Made by a program: the position numbers and the translations under genes. The notes beneath the pieces are model-generated. The model worked only from the letters and a program-made list of their open reading frames with translations, searched no databases and was not told the origin of the DNA. DNA of 64,000 nt from Micrasema longulum (Eukaryota; Arthropoda; Insecta; Trichoptera; Brachycentridae): contig JAGVSM010001703.1 of assembly GCA_022494885.1 (NCBI GenBank), positions 186,001 through 250,000 of the forward strand. The letters run 5' to 3'. Of the stretch, positions 36,477-51,400 are shown piece after piece (the first letter of the stretch is position 1; each line of letters opens with the position of its first letter).

Positions 36477-39400
36477 CTGAAAACGAATTTCGATTAAACT
36501 CACCATTCGGCACTAATTATTTATCAAATGAAAGCACAATGAAACACACAGAAAATAAACAAAGGTAGTTTGCATAAGAGTACTAACCAGAATGCTCATA
36601 TTTGTGCCTCGCCAGAGAACTCTGCTTGACAAAAGTCTTGTCGCACTGATCACAAATGAACTGGCCTTCTGGCTCCTTCGGTTCTCCTGAGCCCTTTAAT
36701 CTGCTCTTCTTTATAGATGGTTCATCCCCATCGATATCTTGAGAGACACGGGAATCTTCTGTCCACGAGCGCTTCTCTGATCCGGGGCTGCTGGAACTAA
36801 ACGTTCGGCCAATATCTGAATGCAAGTGATTGTTCAATAGAGGCGAGTGGGATGCCAAAGTGTCGGGGCTGTAGGCTGTTAACTTATTGACGGATACTAT
36901 TCCAATATTCGGACTGGCCTGCATTTTATAGTGAGGTTGAGGGAGTCTTCGAATCCCGTTGTGAATTATTTCATTCGGTGATGGTGAATGCCTGAAGTCC
37001 GCAATTGAAGACGATGAACAGTTGGAATGTTGATAGTTGGGTTGGTAAGGATGGCGGTATGGTGTCGGGCTTCGTGAAGATTTTTGACTTAAATTGACCG
37101 CTTCTTCTCCAGACTCTGAGTGTGCAAATGATGCGTTACACGACGGAGAAGCGGATGGACTGGACGTCGTGGAATACACACCCTTCTTCGTTGACAAGTC
37201 TAGCGGTTGTTCAGAAAATGAGAGCGACTGATTCATTCTACGAACACGAGCACGATTATTTTGAAACCACACCTGTACTACACGATTATCTAGTCCAAGT
37301 TGATTAGCGATTTGTTTAAATTCTTCACGATTTGGTCTTTGGTTGCGAGTGTAGTGTTCCTTTAACGTAGCCTGTTGTTCGTCGCTGATTGCAGTTCTGA
37401 CTCGAACTTTCCGTTCATTTTCTAAATGTTTTCCATCCAAATCTTTAGAATAGTCTTCATCGTCACTCCCGCTCAGGCCACTATTGACTGAAGTGTGCAT
37501 TTCCGATTCGATTCTATTGAGAGCAACGGTCTCAGCCATTTGCGCAACTAACCCTTCGTGTTTTCGGAAGAGCTGACCACATAAAACTTGTTCGTGTTGA
37601 AGAAGCTCTGTTTTGTGATTAAACACTTTGGAGCATTGAGAGCATTGCAATGTTTCTTCTGGTTCTGGCTTTACTGAAACTACTGAAGATGGCGGAGAAG
37701 CAACTTCAGATGGCCGAGGAGATAGTTTGTGCATGTTCGCTTGCAGAAGGTGCTTTGTTACCGAAGCGTTTACAGTTTCCAGAATCATATTCAATCCACC
37801 CAATGCGCTTGAATGGTTCATTAACGGAGATCTGCTATCGGTGTACAGAGGAGGTAAAGGCTTCACTCGATCACTTTCCTCTTCGTGGTTGTTTTCTTGT
37901 TTAACCCTGATTGGTTCATCATCTTCGATATCCATAACGAGCTCTCGTTCATCTCCCAGAGACGATCGTTTATCTTCGTCCTCTGTCACTTCTTCGATCA
38001 AGTCTTCAGGATCGGAGTGATAGCTCGCTGAATCCTTAGCAATAATTTCTGATTCTACTTTACGCGGCAAGTACTGAGATGAAGCTATTTGCTCTAAAAA
38101 ATGACTTAAAGATGACGGAAGACTATACGGAGGGATAGCTCCAGGATGATGCATACCCATACTAGAGGGAAGGTACAATGGGGGGAGTCCAGGTGGCCCC
38201 AGGGAACCCGGAGAAGAAGGAAACCCTCCGTCTCTAGGAGTGAAAGAAGCTAAAAATGCAGCTGCTGCAGCTTCATTATACTTCGGCAAAATCGGCATAA
38301 ATGAATTGTTGTTGATCGGAGCCGAGTTGTTGTTGATCTGCGGAAGTGTTGATCCCGTCCTTTTCCTTGACGGACTTCTCTCCGGGTTCAGTGCGGGGTT
38401 GTTTGGTCGAATTCGACCCATTTTAAGATTCATAACTAAGCATTTTTTCGAAGTCATGTGACTCGAGTAGGATCCGGAGTGGGAAAACTTTTTTCCGCAG
38501 TTTCCGCACACGAAGGGTTTCTCACCACTGTGGATGCGGAGATGCTCCTTGAGATGATGCTTAAACTTGAACGCTTTGTCGCAATCGTTGCATTTGAATT
38601 TCCTCAGCAGAGCACTTTCGTCGTGACTGATCATGTGACGCTGCAAGCGGTACACATTGGCGAAAGGTTTGTTGCATATTTTGCACGACTGAAACAAACA
38701 AAAAATTGGTTAAAAAATTACGAGAAAACGTTTAAAGCATTTAAGAACTTTATGAAATAAAACATTCTGAAATGTTTGTACGAATATGCAATTATTGAAT
38801 TCAATACATTTAAAAAGTTGATATTAGTGTTATAAAAGTCAACCTAGTTAATTAGTTTGTTAAAGCTTTCAAGCAAAAATAAATGCATGAGTGTTATTAT
38901 TTATACGTAAATATGACATGTGCGAGATAAAATAATATCTCGACAGCAATATTATTATTAATGCGTATTTAGATCTGATTTTTGTTTGTTTGGTGTATTT
39001 CACCTATTAAATTACGCGTCCATGTCACATTTACAAAACATATTAATATTTTTCTCAGGCGACCGTGATCTCGGCCACTTGTTATCATCTTGCGTGAACT
39101 CAGAAGTTGACTGGCAATTAAATTAAAAACATCACATTTGTGGAGACAGCGTCATCACTTTACTCGCACGAGGTACTACAGGGTTCATAATTTTGCAACA
39201 AATCAATAATTTTGCAGTCAATAGACGATTGGGTGCAGATATTAATCAATGGTAGATTAGTTCATTAGCTACCAGAGCCGGTATTCTGAACGGAATTGCA
39301 CGCGAAGAGATCGCTCTGAAGTGTGTAATCAGTACGTAAATACGCGTTAAAAATACGTTTTCTACGTGCGCTTTTGCGTTCAGAATATCACCCTGGGGCC

Positions 39401-42400
39401 TGTAATAAAATAGGAAGTAAACATTATCTTCAATTTAATATACAAAGTAAATTTGAGTTTTCTGTATTAAAAATACATATTCTTTTTTCTAAACATGTTC
39501 AATTACAAGTTATCGACGAAGATACTCGATATCGATTTTAATGTATACCGTCTCGATATGTACCGATGAAGATAGCGTTTGTACTCGCGGCCCAGGTGCT
39601 CAGTAACATATGTTTATCATTTCGATTCAAAGTCCTTAACCAACACTGGATTAAAATTCATTTTAAAAAAAAGTATTTTCTCCTCTGTGTAGAGACCTCT
39701 GGTGTAGTGTGTATTGAGTCTGTCTGAGAACTGTTATCCACAGCGGAAAGTAAAAGGAACATAGAGCCCACCCATTTACCCAGATTCGTTTTAAGATTAT
39801 GTGGCCTCTTTTCAGATCCTTGCATTCAACTTTTTTTTTTTCAAAAATTCTTTGTTAACAAACGGTATTTTTTTTTTTTAATTTACATTTACAACTTTTA
39901 ATGCCCTTATCACCGTAAGAGCAACCTAAGTATGTACAGTAAATTTGTCTGTCACCCTAAAACTAATTTTCCCAATACGGAAATATCACATACTAAGAAT
40001 ACTGGTAAAAATATATGAATAATTAATTGTATTTTCAAAATCAATATGGATATTGTGGAGAAAAGTTTTTATACATAAATGTAAAAAAGGAATTTAATAA
40101 AAATACGTTGCTAAAAAAACGTAACATGTTTGTCCTTGATAGTTGTGACGTCAAGATTCGTGACCAAAGTTCTTAACAAGTTTTAATGGGCGGGAACAAA
40201 TAAACACGAATCGCGACGTATTAGGGGCGTGGCCAATGGAACGACTGTTTTTGCGGGAATCCAAAATTACAAATTTAAAAATATTATTATTTTACTGGAC
40301 AGTATTTCATAGACCTTTATTACTTTATAAGTGTAAAAAAAAAACATTTTTTTCCCTATTTTGACGGCGATGTTAGTTCGGCGGGTATGTTAGTTCATTA
40401 GCTTGTTAGTAAACCGGAAGTAACAAGTCCGATCGGGAGAACCAGAACCGATACCACCCCTCCACCGGCCACAATTCAAATCTATCATAAACAGAGAACA
40501 CTCCGTTCTCATTTTATATTAATTAGTTTTATATAGATTTCCTGTTATTAAATATGTTTACTAATTTTATGCAATAAATTTATAAAATTAAAAAAAAAAT
40601 GTATATTAAGCCCAAAAGAAAGTCATTGTTCATAATTAGTAAAAGGAAAAAACAATTATTTTATAAACGTTCTTCAAAATGGCTCAATTGGTTATTTAAA
40701 TAAATGAAATAATTATAAAAATGCTAGGATTGCACGCCGCGGCGTTTTATGCTCTCTGCCTACACTTGCGGGAAACTGGCGTGATGGCATATGAGGAAGT
40801 TCAGGACTACGGGAAATTGTATACAAAAAATGTTTTCTTACACGCGGTAAAAATTAAAGCATTTAATTGTTCAGATAAGTTTTTTGAAAATGTATGAAAA
40901 AAATCATTAAAATGGTTTTAGTAAAGAACTACACGTCACACGTTCATGTGAACACGCGTTTACACCGAAATAATCCATTTTAGCGTTGCTATTTATTTAT
41001 TAACGCTCAAAGGGTTTTAAAAAATGTAATTTAAAAATGAAAAAAAAAAAACCAATGAAAATACTGGGTTATTAAATTCAGTCATTAAAAAATTGAATTG
41101 GTTGTTAAAATTTGTTCAAGTTGTAACAAATAAAATATATACAGTATACCTATTTTTTGTTCATCTGTGTGATTGTTCCCGAGAGAGTGAATTCTCGGGA
41201 ACAAAGAAATAATGTGCAAATTTGACTTTTATGTAGTTGTGATAGATTTTCGGTTTCCGGGGTAGCTATGTGTTTCGATGTTTAGCGTGCTTTGGCGTTT
41301 AGCGGTACGGAGTCCTACCTTCAAGAAAAATTCACCCATTTGAACTCGCGACGTCGCGGGCGGTGTAATTCCGAAGTTTCGGTGGGGATTTTCAAAATTA
41401 CAAAAATTAAAAAAAATCATAGCAATGATAAAACGAATCGAAAAAAAAATTGGCCTAGTTTGATAGTCTACTAACAAATAAACACCGCTGGACTTTCTCA
41501 TTGAGTATCTATTGTTTTTGATTGGCGGAGAAAGATAGAGTATAGAGTTTCACGTACAATAACGCCCCTCACCTGCGTGCTGGGAGAGTGTAACTCCTTG
41601 TGCTTGTCCAGGAGCTCGATGGAGGGGTAGGCGCCCCCGCAGCGGCGACACACGTGCGGGCCCCCGGGGCCCAGCGGGTGCGGGGGGGAGCGCGCCCCCC
41701 GGGGGCCGCGCCCCCTCACTCCGATGGCTTCCTCGTCCTCGTCCGGAGGAAACGGCTCGACCTTGTCTTCTAGACCAGTCAGGGGCGGATCTGAAACAAC
41801 GAAACAGAGAAGTCAGAAAAATGGACACCTATTATAGGATACATGTGATTTCACTTTTTCTCATGAACTAACAGGAGTAAAACTGCATTCACTTAAAACT
41901 GCTTTATCATATTTTTCTTTCTTCACTGCATTATCACAATTCTTCATATTTTTTTATTAAAACAACAAAAATATTTTTAACATAAAATAATTTTTTAATT
42001 TAAAAAAAAATATTTTTTTATTAAAAAATATAATACTAGTTTATGCCCTGCGAGACCCATCTGATAATTTAACATTGTCTAAGAGTAAATTAAATTGAAA
42101 ATAGTTTTAGGGCGAGATTAACATTACGTATTGAAATATTAATTACCTTTTAAAGTATCAGTATATACCTACATAAAATAAAATAATAAAAAAACCGCTA
42201 AACCGCGAAATCGGCTTGTCCTTAAGAAACAATTAAACATTATAAGTGCACAAATACAAAATATATGACGTTGAACTTATTTACACGACGCGATGTACGT
42301 ATGCATGTGGGTAGTTTGTGCGAGGTACCGGCGACGGCGCTTGGCGCTAATATACAACTTCCGAGCGCCATTTACACATTTGTTGGCGGGAAATGGCTTT

Positions 42401-45400
42401 TCCGCCCACGTGGCCAGGTAAGATTGAAGATAGCATGTCATTAGTTAGAGAGGTAATCAACTCAGGTGCATCGCTAGATAATATCAAAATTTAAATGGAA
42501 AACATATAATTTAGGTCGTTTACTTATCGTACTTCTACTCATAAATAATATTCTAGTTTAAATATAAGACGCTGAAACGTAGTGCAAATTCAATACAAAA
42601 TGTAATTTTAATTTCAGTGCATATATAATCAGAGATTTTTAATTGAGTACATATATATTCTTACGATAGGAACCTAATAAAAATCTTCGCTTCTTCAGCC
42701 TGTAAACGTCCACTCCTGAACGAAGACCTCTTCCATCCTATTCCAAGCCAAACGGTCTAAGGTTCGACATGGTTTGTGTCAGAGGGGTTTTGGCATTTAA
42801 CGCCACGCTCGAAGAGCGGTGTGTTTTGGTGGCCATTTACGAGTTGTAAAAAAATCACTATTAGAAAATGGAAATTAATAACAATGTAAATATTATATTT
42901 AATTTATAAGTTATTTAACATATATTTCTTAACCTTCTGTTGGAATTTGGAATTTTTTTCTTTACAAATGTTTTTTCCCATTTCATAATATTTTTATACT
43001 AACTTATATAAAATTGAATTAGTGACTTCGCCTTTTTCCTAAATAGGAGTCTGATTTTTACCTTTTCTCTGGGCTGGTATTCCAAACTATCTCGCGGCCG
43101 TATTATCTCGTGAATTTACATACAAAATACACGAGAAAAACTGTTTTTTCGTGCCGCCGGAGTGGTTCAGCACCTCTGGAATTGTGATCATGTTCATGTT
43201 GGTTTTTTTCCGAAATGCACTATTTTTTCCCAACAGCATCGTATTGAAAAATATTCTTCGCTTAGACGTTAGTACTTTTAATTCTTTTAACATCAAATTT
43301 ACGCTCGTGTATCGGTTACCGTAGGTGTATCGTCGGCCTCGTGGTGCATTGGTCATCGCGAATGCCTACCATGCAAGAGGTCTCGGGTTCGATTCCCGAC
43401 ACGGTTGATATGAAATATTTATTTTAAAGGGTGTTTTCACACAAGAAGTTTTCACATAGTCCCTGGACTAGTACCCGAAGCATAAGGCTGATCATTTTTC
43501 TTTCATATGACAAAAATGATCAAGATACGCTGAGATTGGTGTGCCAATGCAGTGCCCTATGCACCATTAGGTGCGGAAAGGGAAATATAATGATGTATCG
43601 GTTTTTTTTTCAAAATGATTCTTAAATCTTATCGGTTCCCTCGCCGTCCATTCGCTCTAACATGTCCAAACCAACGCACAACTCTTTTCTGAAAAAGTAT
43701 ATTTCTACATTTCTTACCACATTTAGATTTTAATATATAGATCTTCTAATAAACAAGGTACAAAAAGATTACCAAGTCATTAAATGCTATCTACCAATTA
43801 TCGTGTACTTTTATTGGCTTAGCAGATATTCGAATATTCTAATTAAATACTTAGTTGTCATAACTCACAGTAATTACGATATTATTTTGCTTCGTATTTA
43901 CTTTCAATAAATGGTTATTTATAAATAGGCTCGTAGCACTAAGGTATTGGCGATAGTGTTAATAAATTGAGACTTTGAACCGAGATAATACTCCTACATC
44001 GCAAATGACTTAAAGTACATATTTATACCTCCATGCTCAATGCTCAATAGTGTAGTTGAAATCTTATTTATTTTCATATTGTTAATATACAATGTTAAGA
44101 AAATAATAAAATACTTAGAAGGGTACGATGACATGGCATGTGAAATATGCATATGAATTGATATAAATTGATACTAAAGCGACTGTTCTTTTAAAGCCCT
44201 GTACAGGCTGTGTTTATTAGTAAAACATTACCTTTTGAGAATTCTTTAAAATAAAATGTATCATCATAAAAATATTATTCAATTAATTAAGTCATTTAAA
44301 AATTTAAATATTCATCATGAAATCCTTATCCACACCCGATGGCGCATGATGGTTGTTGTATAATTGGTCAAAGTTTTTCAAAACGGAATATTTTTGTATG
44401 AAAAAGGGAATCCTTTTGTAATTTTCTTGCTAGTACTTTTAATTTGCTTTTAATCATTATTTTTATGTTTGTGAACAAATATATTGAAATCCATTGCCTT
44501 TTTTGTATTTATTTTTCTTGTGTTATTTCATAGTAATTTGTTTATTTTATTTTATTTGGAAAATCAACAGTTGTACATACATATTTATAATAAGCAAACA
44601 GATATAGTTAATAAACTCAGAACTAATAACAGATTTCCACAAAGTTAGTAAAGAAAATATATTACATATTAAAAAAATACATATAAGTTTATGCATATAA
44701 AAATGTTATTCTCATGTACTCGTAAATATTTTTAAACAATCAAAGAATTTTTTATATATTTTTAAATAAAAATATTTTTTTTCATTTTTTAAGGGCAATA
44801 TCTTTTTTTTGGCCAATGTTCTCATGTTTTGGAAGAAAACGTCTTTTTAACATTTATTTATTTATTTTTGCATTACATAAAACATGAAATATTTAAAGTA
44901 AGGTGAAAGAGAAAATTACAAAATTTCAATATTACCCAAAACGCAAAAAAGAACAGTAACGTGAAATACACGTTTAAGATGTAACGTTGAAGCAATCGAC
45001 CCTATGTAAAATTAACCTTCTAAACTTAATCAACTCATTTATAACTTACATATTTACGTGTGTATTGTCTACAAATTTTTCGAGCTAAGTGACAAAATTT
45101 GCGATGAAAAAGGGACAGTTGTATTCTGAAACCGGCCGGAATCGTTACTATAGGAAGTCGTTGAAAGGAAAGTAACAAATAAAGATATGTCCGTATCTCC
45201 ATCCCGTTTGGCAACAACGGCAACGCAACATAGCGTCATGAATGTACTCGTATTAGTCGGTATTATAATTATCGTTTTTAGCGATAAACATATTCTGTAC
45301 CGCGTTTTTAATTTGCCCCGTGAATTAGCTGTCAGTTCATTAGCATGAGGGACACATAATCAGCGTAAAGTGATGACTCTGACCCCAATATGAGGTATCG

Positions 45401-48400
45401 TCCACTTTGATATGTGGCGAATCTGAAATTTTGATTAGGAAACTGACGAAAAAGCGGGACGCCTCCTGGATCTGCCGAAAATTTGCATATTAAATTATCT
45501 CTTCCGAAATTTAGGGCCGCGAGTTCTCAATATTCGGGTACCACCGTGGATATTCAAAAAAATTATGGTCCTTTTCTACTTTGTACCGGATACACCATTT
45601 TATTTATAAACGAGAAAATACATCGTTTAATACTTTGACGAAGTAATGAAATCATGTGTTAAAAATTGTCCACCTTTCCTCATTTATTGCATCCGCATCT
45701 AATGGCGAATAGGCAAACGCAATTTCAAAGTTGTTCGATTGTCATTTTACTTTACAATTAAATGAATGATTTTGTTTTTCAACTCTGAAAGTTCGGGATA
45801 AAATATTTAAGTAATATTGATAATACCTAATGACGGGTAATAAGCCCCGTGTATACGCCTGTATTCACCCTTTGCCATCTCTGTTGTAATACCTAACGTA
45901 TTGAGGAAAAAAGTTTATTATTAATTAAGGAATTAGCGTCGAATTTAATTAGAGTGCCGCAATTCATTATTTTGATAAACTAATCAGTAAAAACCCTGTA
46001 AAAACTTAATACAAATTCCCGCAGATCTAATATTTTTTTAAAATATATATTTATTTCACTGTTTTAAAACGTATTACTATACGAGAGGTTCTTTGTTTCG
46101 GATCCCGACTAGCTAGGAATTTTCTGTGTTTAGGCAGGACCTTTTTTGTTGCCTAAATGTATTTTTCATCGAGTGATGTTTAAACATTAAAAAAAAAAAA
46201 AAACGTTTTTTGATTGAGTTTTTTTAGCTGTACTTATTTATTTTACATTTGATATTTAAACTGAAAATATATATGAAAATAAACAATAAATAAGATAGTT
46301 TCTAGATAAGTTTTTGTTACTATTGTTCAAAATTGTTTAAACTTCTTTATTAGCGTTTTTTTTTTTTTCGTTTCTTTTCTTAATTTTATTTATAAGTACA
46401 AAATATTTCTCTTCATAATTTTTTTACATCATTATATATTTTTATACCTAAATATATACTATTTACCGAAGTATTAGTTTTAAATATTAATACTTTTAAT
46501 TAATTATTTTTTTATCGTTTAGTGTTTTTTTTAACTGGTTTAAAGTATTTCTAATTAATTCTATGACTGGTATTATTTTTTTATGGCTTATTTTTTTTAG
46601 ACTTTTTTAATTTGTAAATTAATAATATTGTTTTAAATAATATTACTTACATGTATGTATATTTAACTGTATTTGTAACTAATGTGTAAAAGGCACTAAG
46701 TGCCGTTTATTTCAATAAAATAAAATAAATAGTTGAACAGACGTTTATACCAAGATACCATAAATGAAAAGTAAATTATTTTAGATAAATGTTTATACCT
46801 AGTGTTTAGTAAAATTGCTTTACATTACCAGTTATGCGGCATTATCTCTTTTATACGTCATCATATTAGAAATTGAGATGATTTATTTATCAATATTGCG
46901 CACTTGGTTTCAAAATATGCGATGCGTTGCTGGTGTTAACAATATCATATTAATTAATTAACATTATTGATAAAGGGCAGCGTTACAAAACTACAGTCCC
47001 TTTTATTCATCAGAAAAGTCCTAAATTACGAGATTTATTTTAAGTCTCTCCATAATTCACTACTTAAGATTGCAGTTATTTCTAATGTCGAACAAAATTA
47101 TATGGAGATATTGCCTGGATCATGAATGAGGAACTTCAGCCCTACGGGAAATTGGATACAAAAAATGTTTTCTTACGCGGGGTAAAAATTAGAGCATTAA
47201 ATTGTACTACAAAATTTCTTGAAAATGTACAGAAAAATAATAAAAAATACTTTGATAAAAACGCACTACTTTAAATGACGTCACTGGTTCATGTGAATCA
47301 ACCTATGATCTGAGAGCTATGGAAGATTTCCGGTCTGCTTGTCGCTTCTGGACCAATAGGAAGAACTGAATGAGAATAAGCGGAAATGAACCTCTGACGT
47401 CACACGCGGAGTTATTTCAGAAATACAAAACTTTAAAAAATCGTAGCGCCGATAATACGATATGTAAAAATTAAAAAAAAACATTTTCGTCTTAGTTTAA
47501 CGGTCTATTAACAAATAAAAAATTTGAAAAAAACCACTGAACTTCCTCATTACCAACAGTATTAAAATTGTTATATTCAACGGAGGTATTGTTGTACACA
47601 ATATATGGTGACACGTACTCAAAGGGTGCGTTTATCGTACGGCTAATTCCTGTGTTAGCTTTCATTTGCTTACACCGCGGCTTGCTGCTCCGGGATGTGA
47701 CGCTAATAAGGAGGATAGTAATACAAAACAACCAAGTCGAGAAGTTCAAAAGTTGCTAAGGTCTTCGATCGAGATGTCTTGATCTTTTTTACTGATTATT
47801 AATGATTTTTTTTATTTGCGCATATTTATTTTCAAGTTTTGGAGTAGTGTAATGGATGGCGTTTCTTTGTTTTCGCAATTTAAAGTGTTTGTTTTTGTAA
47901 CATTTTAAATAATTTCTTGAATAACAGCGCTTTTGACAAAATAATAACATGAGGTTTTTCGGTCTTAATGAAGTAATGTGTGTGTAATGCAACACAAATA
48001 CATAGTGCGTAAGGGCAGAAATATGTCTGAAATTTCAATCAAGTCCCAGCGGGCCGATTAAATACAGGATACTTTTTTAAGTAGGTAACTTTATTTTTGG
48101 CAGAAAAAATGTTTTAACTACTAATGAAAGAGTATCTTCTAATCTTGTCAATTTAGATAAGTATGGCTGACAAATGATGTGTATTGTAGAAAATCTACAT
48201 CAGATATTAATTTAGTCAGCTAAAATAACATGCTAATCTATGGCAAAGGGAACGCCCTTATCTAAAGAAAATTTAGCGTACTTCAGTGACACTGTTATTC
48301 ATTATTTATTAACAATCTACCTAAATGTTTACTTTGCAACACGATTATGACAAATATTTTAAAATATAAGTTAAACAAAACGTCAGCAGTTTTAAAACGA

Positions 48401-51400
48401 AATAATTAAATGTATGTAAATAATATAATCAAGTGAGATTTATGTTTTCTGTGTCCTGTTCTGTGATGGAGAATAAATGTGTTAAATAAAACCAGGACCC
48501 TGGACGAGAATGTTCTACTATGCTACTTTAAGGCGAAAAATTCTGAAAAACGAAATCGAGTGGAGATGACCGCTTCATTGTTTAGTGGTTAGTACGTTTT
48601 CCAATCATTCTTGACGACCTGGGTTCTATTTTCTTTCCGTGAAATATTGGTTAAGGAATATGGTACAAGTCTTAGTTTTGGGTATTTATGCGTTATTTGA
48701 CTTGTTATTTGCTGGTTTAAAATATGACATTAATCTCTGCGTATGTGTAACATTGATCATGCTCCCTTTGGTTGATTTTGAACACTCATTTACCATAAAA
48801 TTGAGTTATTTTGGAATTCTCCGTAAATACAGAGATTTAGAATAAATGTTCATAAATACAAAAATTTAGAATAAATATTATTTGTAGCCTTTCTTTTTAA
48901 AATGGTTTAACTGTCAAAATTACAATTAATTAAAAATAAAGATCAAATGATTTTAATTTGCAATATTAATTTGTTAGTGCTAAGCTAAGGTGAATCGTGT
49001 GTATTATATATTGCGCACATTTATTTTCATTATATTAAAACGCTGAGATAACTTTTTGGTCCCTATTTTCATGGGTTATTAAAATCTTACAAGCTTATTA
49101 TGAGCGTAAAATATTGCGTACAAGACATTTTATATGAATGATAATTTTGTTAACTAATTATATTACACAATACGCGGTGTAATAGAGGTCTTTTATTGGA
49201 TTCTTGGCATGGATGAGACATGTGATTAAAATGGAAAATGCATCGCGTCAAAATGGGGACATACCATTGAGATTTGGAAGAGAAACAGGTATAATATACC
49301 TCAATATTATTATTTTCAAATGTTTCGGTTCAGTGCTGCCATTGTGACGTTTCCGAGAACTATTCAGCTTTCGCTACTTGACAATAGATGGCAATGTACG
49401 TATGAATTTTTCATGATACGCACAAATCCTTCCACATTATTTTACGCCGAATTTTGGATTGCGTAGTGGGAACACAAATTTTACGAAATTATTTTAATCT
49501 TTTTTTACCTTGATTTTTAAATTACATTTTGTCAAAAATATGCTAAATAATTTAACTATTTACGTTTTTAGTTTGTGTAAAATTAATATAACTCTGTCAA
49601 GGGTTAAAATCAAACTTATTTAAATAAAATACCAAGGTGTATTTTCAAGTCTTGACAAAACAACAGTCACGTTCTGAAACCGGTCAGTACAATAAATGAA
49701 TTTTAGTAGTTTTACACAGACCTAATACGTAGTTTAATTATTAGCATGGGCAATCAGAAAGTTAGTGCTTCAAATAATTATTTCAATTATTTTAGAAAGA
49801 CTTAATTGCAATAAGGATTTGAAGATTTAAAAGGTAGGCATTTTTTTATCAGTAAGATGAGTTAGTACCTTAACGAAATACACAAGTTTAATGTTATTTT
49901 ATATAACATTTTATTATAATTATAATTTATTCAGATTCAAACAAATAATAGTTCAAATACGCAAGTATTAATTATTTATTTGTACAAAGATACCTACATA
50001 TTGCAAAAATAATATTAATATTTATAGGTACCTATCGACTTGACACAAATTTATTTTTGGCCTGTTTATTTTTAACCTTGGGATAAGTAATTGTTAATAA
50101 ATATAATTTCTGAAAGTACCTACCAACTGTTTTAGGCTATTAAATAAAAAGGTATTAAAAAAATATATATTTATGTTTTTATAACACAGGGATTAATAAA
50201 ATTATAATTTTATTAAGGTATAAAATAATACTTAAATAAATATGTTGCCAATTAAATTCCATAAAAAAAAATAGTCATGTTTAAATAATGTTAGAGATAG
50301 ATTAGGTACAAAGCAATTTCCAGAATCATAATTTCACCTTTGTAAAACAATTTCACCGGAAGAACTTTTTTATAAAGGTAGGTACTAAAAAAATAATGTT
50401 GTATAGGTAGGTTTTATTGTAGGTATAAAAATAAATTTGGGATTCAGCGCCCTTGAGGTGATTTTCACAAAAATGGCGCAATATAAATTATCCAAACATT
50501 ATTATTATTACTCAATTTTATTTTTTTACTATTGTACTTATTAGTGAAACGAAAATACTTTTAAAATACATAATATATTATACGCCAAATTAGCATAGTG
50601 CATTCCAATAACGAACAGTATAAAATGAAATTTTAATGTAAAAAAAAATATATTCTTCTTTTCGACCGTGTTATTTCGAAACCTCGCAAAACGAGGTTCC
50701 AGTGTATTTCATGAGCAAGTAAGATTTTTGTAAAATTAAAATAATGTAATACGTATTTTTACTTTAGGTAACCACTATTTTATGAATGTTATACATATAA
50801 TGTATGGTAATCTTATTTAACTACGGTCATTTTTTAATACACACAATTAACCCTAGAACGTATAACACGAGATATATTTAAACTGCTGATACCTTCAGAA
50901 CACAACAGTTACAAAGGAAATGCTTCAATTCGTGTTAAATATAGAATGATTTCGTCCCCTTTCTAATGCAAGTTACTTGTCTTCACAACAGTAGGTCCCA
51001 CCTGCCGTATGGGTTTAAAACACAATCAAAATGGACGATATAACGAACCGTAAACACGAGGCATCCTGTCAGAGAAGCCATGATGAAAGCACTCGGAAGG
51101 CGTTTCTTTATAAGATCTCACCGGTCGCGGTCTGATGCCCCACCACTAACCAAGTGGAGGGGACATCGTACTAAGAAACCGGTCTGCGAAAGAAAAGGAT
51201 CGCTTAAGGCTGTAGTCGGTAAATTGAATCGTACGGTTTGCCGCCGAATGCGTAAAATATACCGCTTCAAGACAAAGCAATCAAAAAAAATATCCTGTTA
51301 CATTGTATGTTCGTCAATTTTTACGTACTCTTCATACTTTGTTTGACAAAATGAGAAAGACAGAGATAGATAGAGTTTTTGCGTGATTATTTAATAGGTA

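Larger units (their letters stand above)
38689..41572 (-). other. zfh1: zfh1 intron between finger 1 and finger 2
   Basis: The intron is 2.9 kb with GTGAG donor at 41572 and TTTCAG acceptor. It contains a small TIR element (39278-39396), part of a repeat shared with 23.4 kb, and a MITE with TGAGGAAGTTCAG ends (40790-41502). The stretch at 40140-40260 has a GGGCGTGGCCAATGG (GC box plus CCAAT) and TGACGTCA, but it resembles MITE interior, so regulatory use is doubtful. Confidence 0.85.

Noticed and set aside
41173..41204. Perfect 12-bp inverted repeat TTGTTCCCGAGA ... TCTCGGGAACAA
   Set aside because: It could be an operator-like dyad, but it lies inside the family D MITE copy and has no other regulatory context.
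51080..51346. 88-codon basic open frame inside the zfh1 intron
   Set aside because: Arg/Lys-rich but without a recognisable domain or exon borders. It could be a chance frame in a less AT-rich patch. A nearby CCCACCTGCCG (zfh1-type E-box) was noted but is too short to claim autoregulation.
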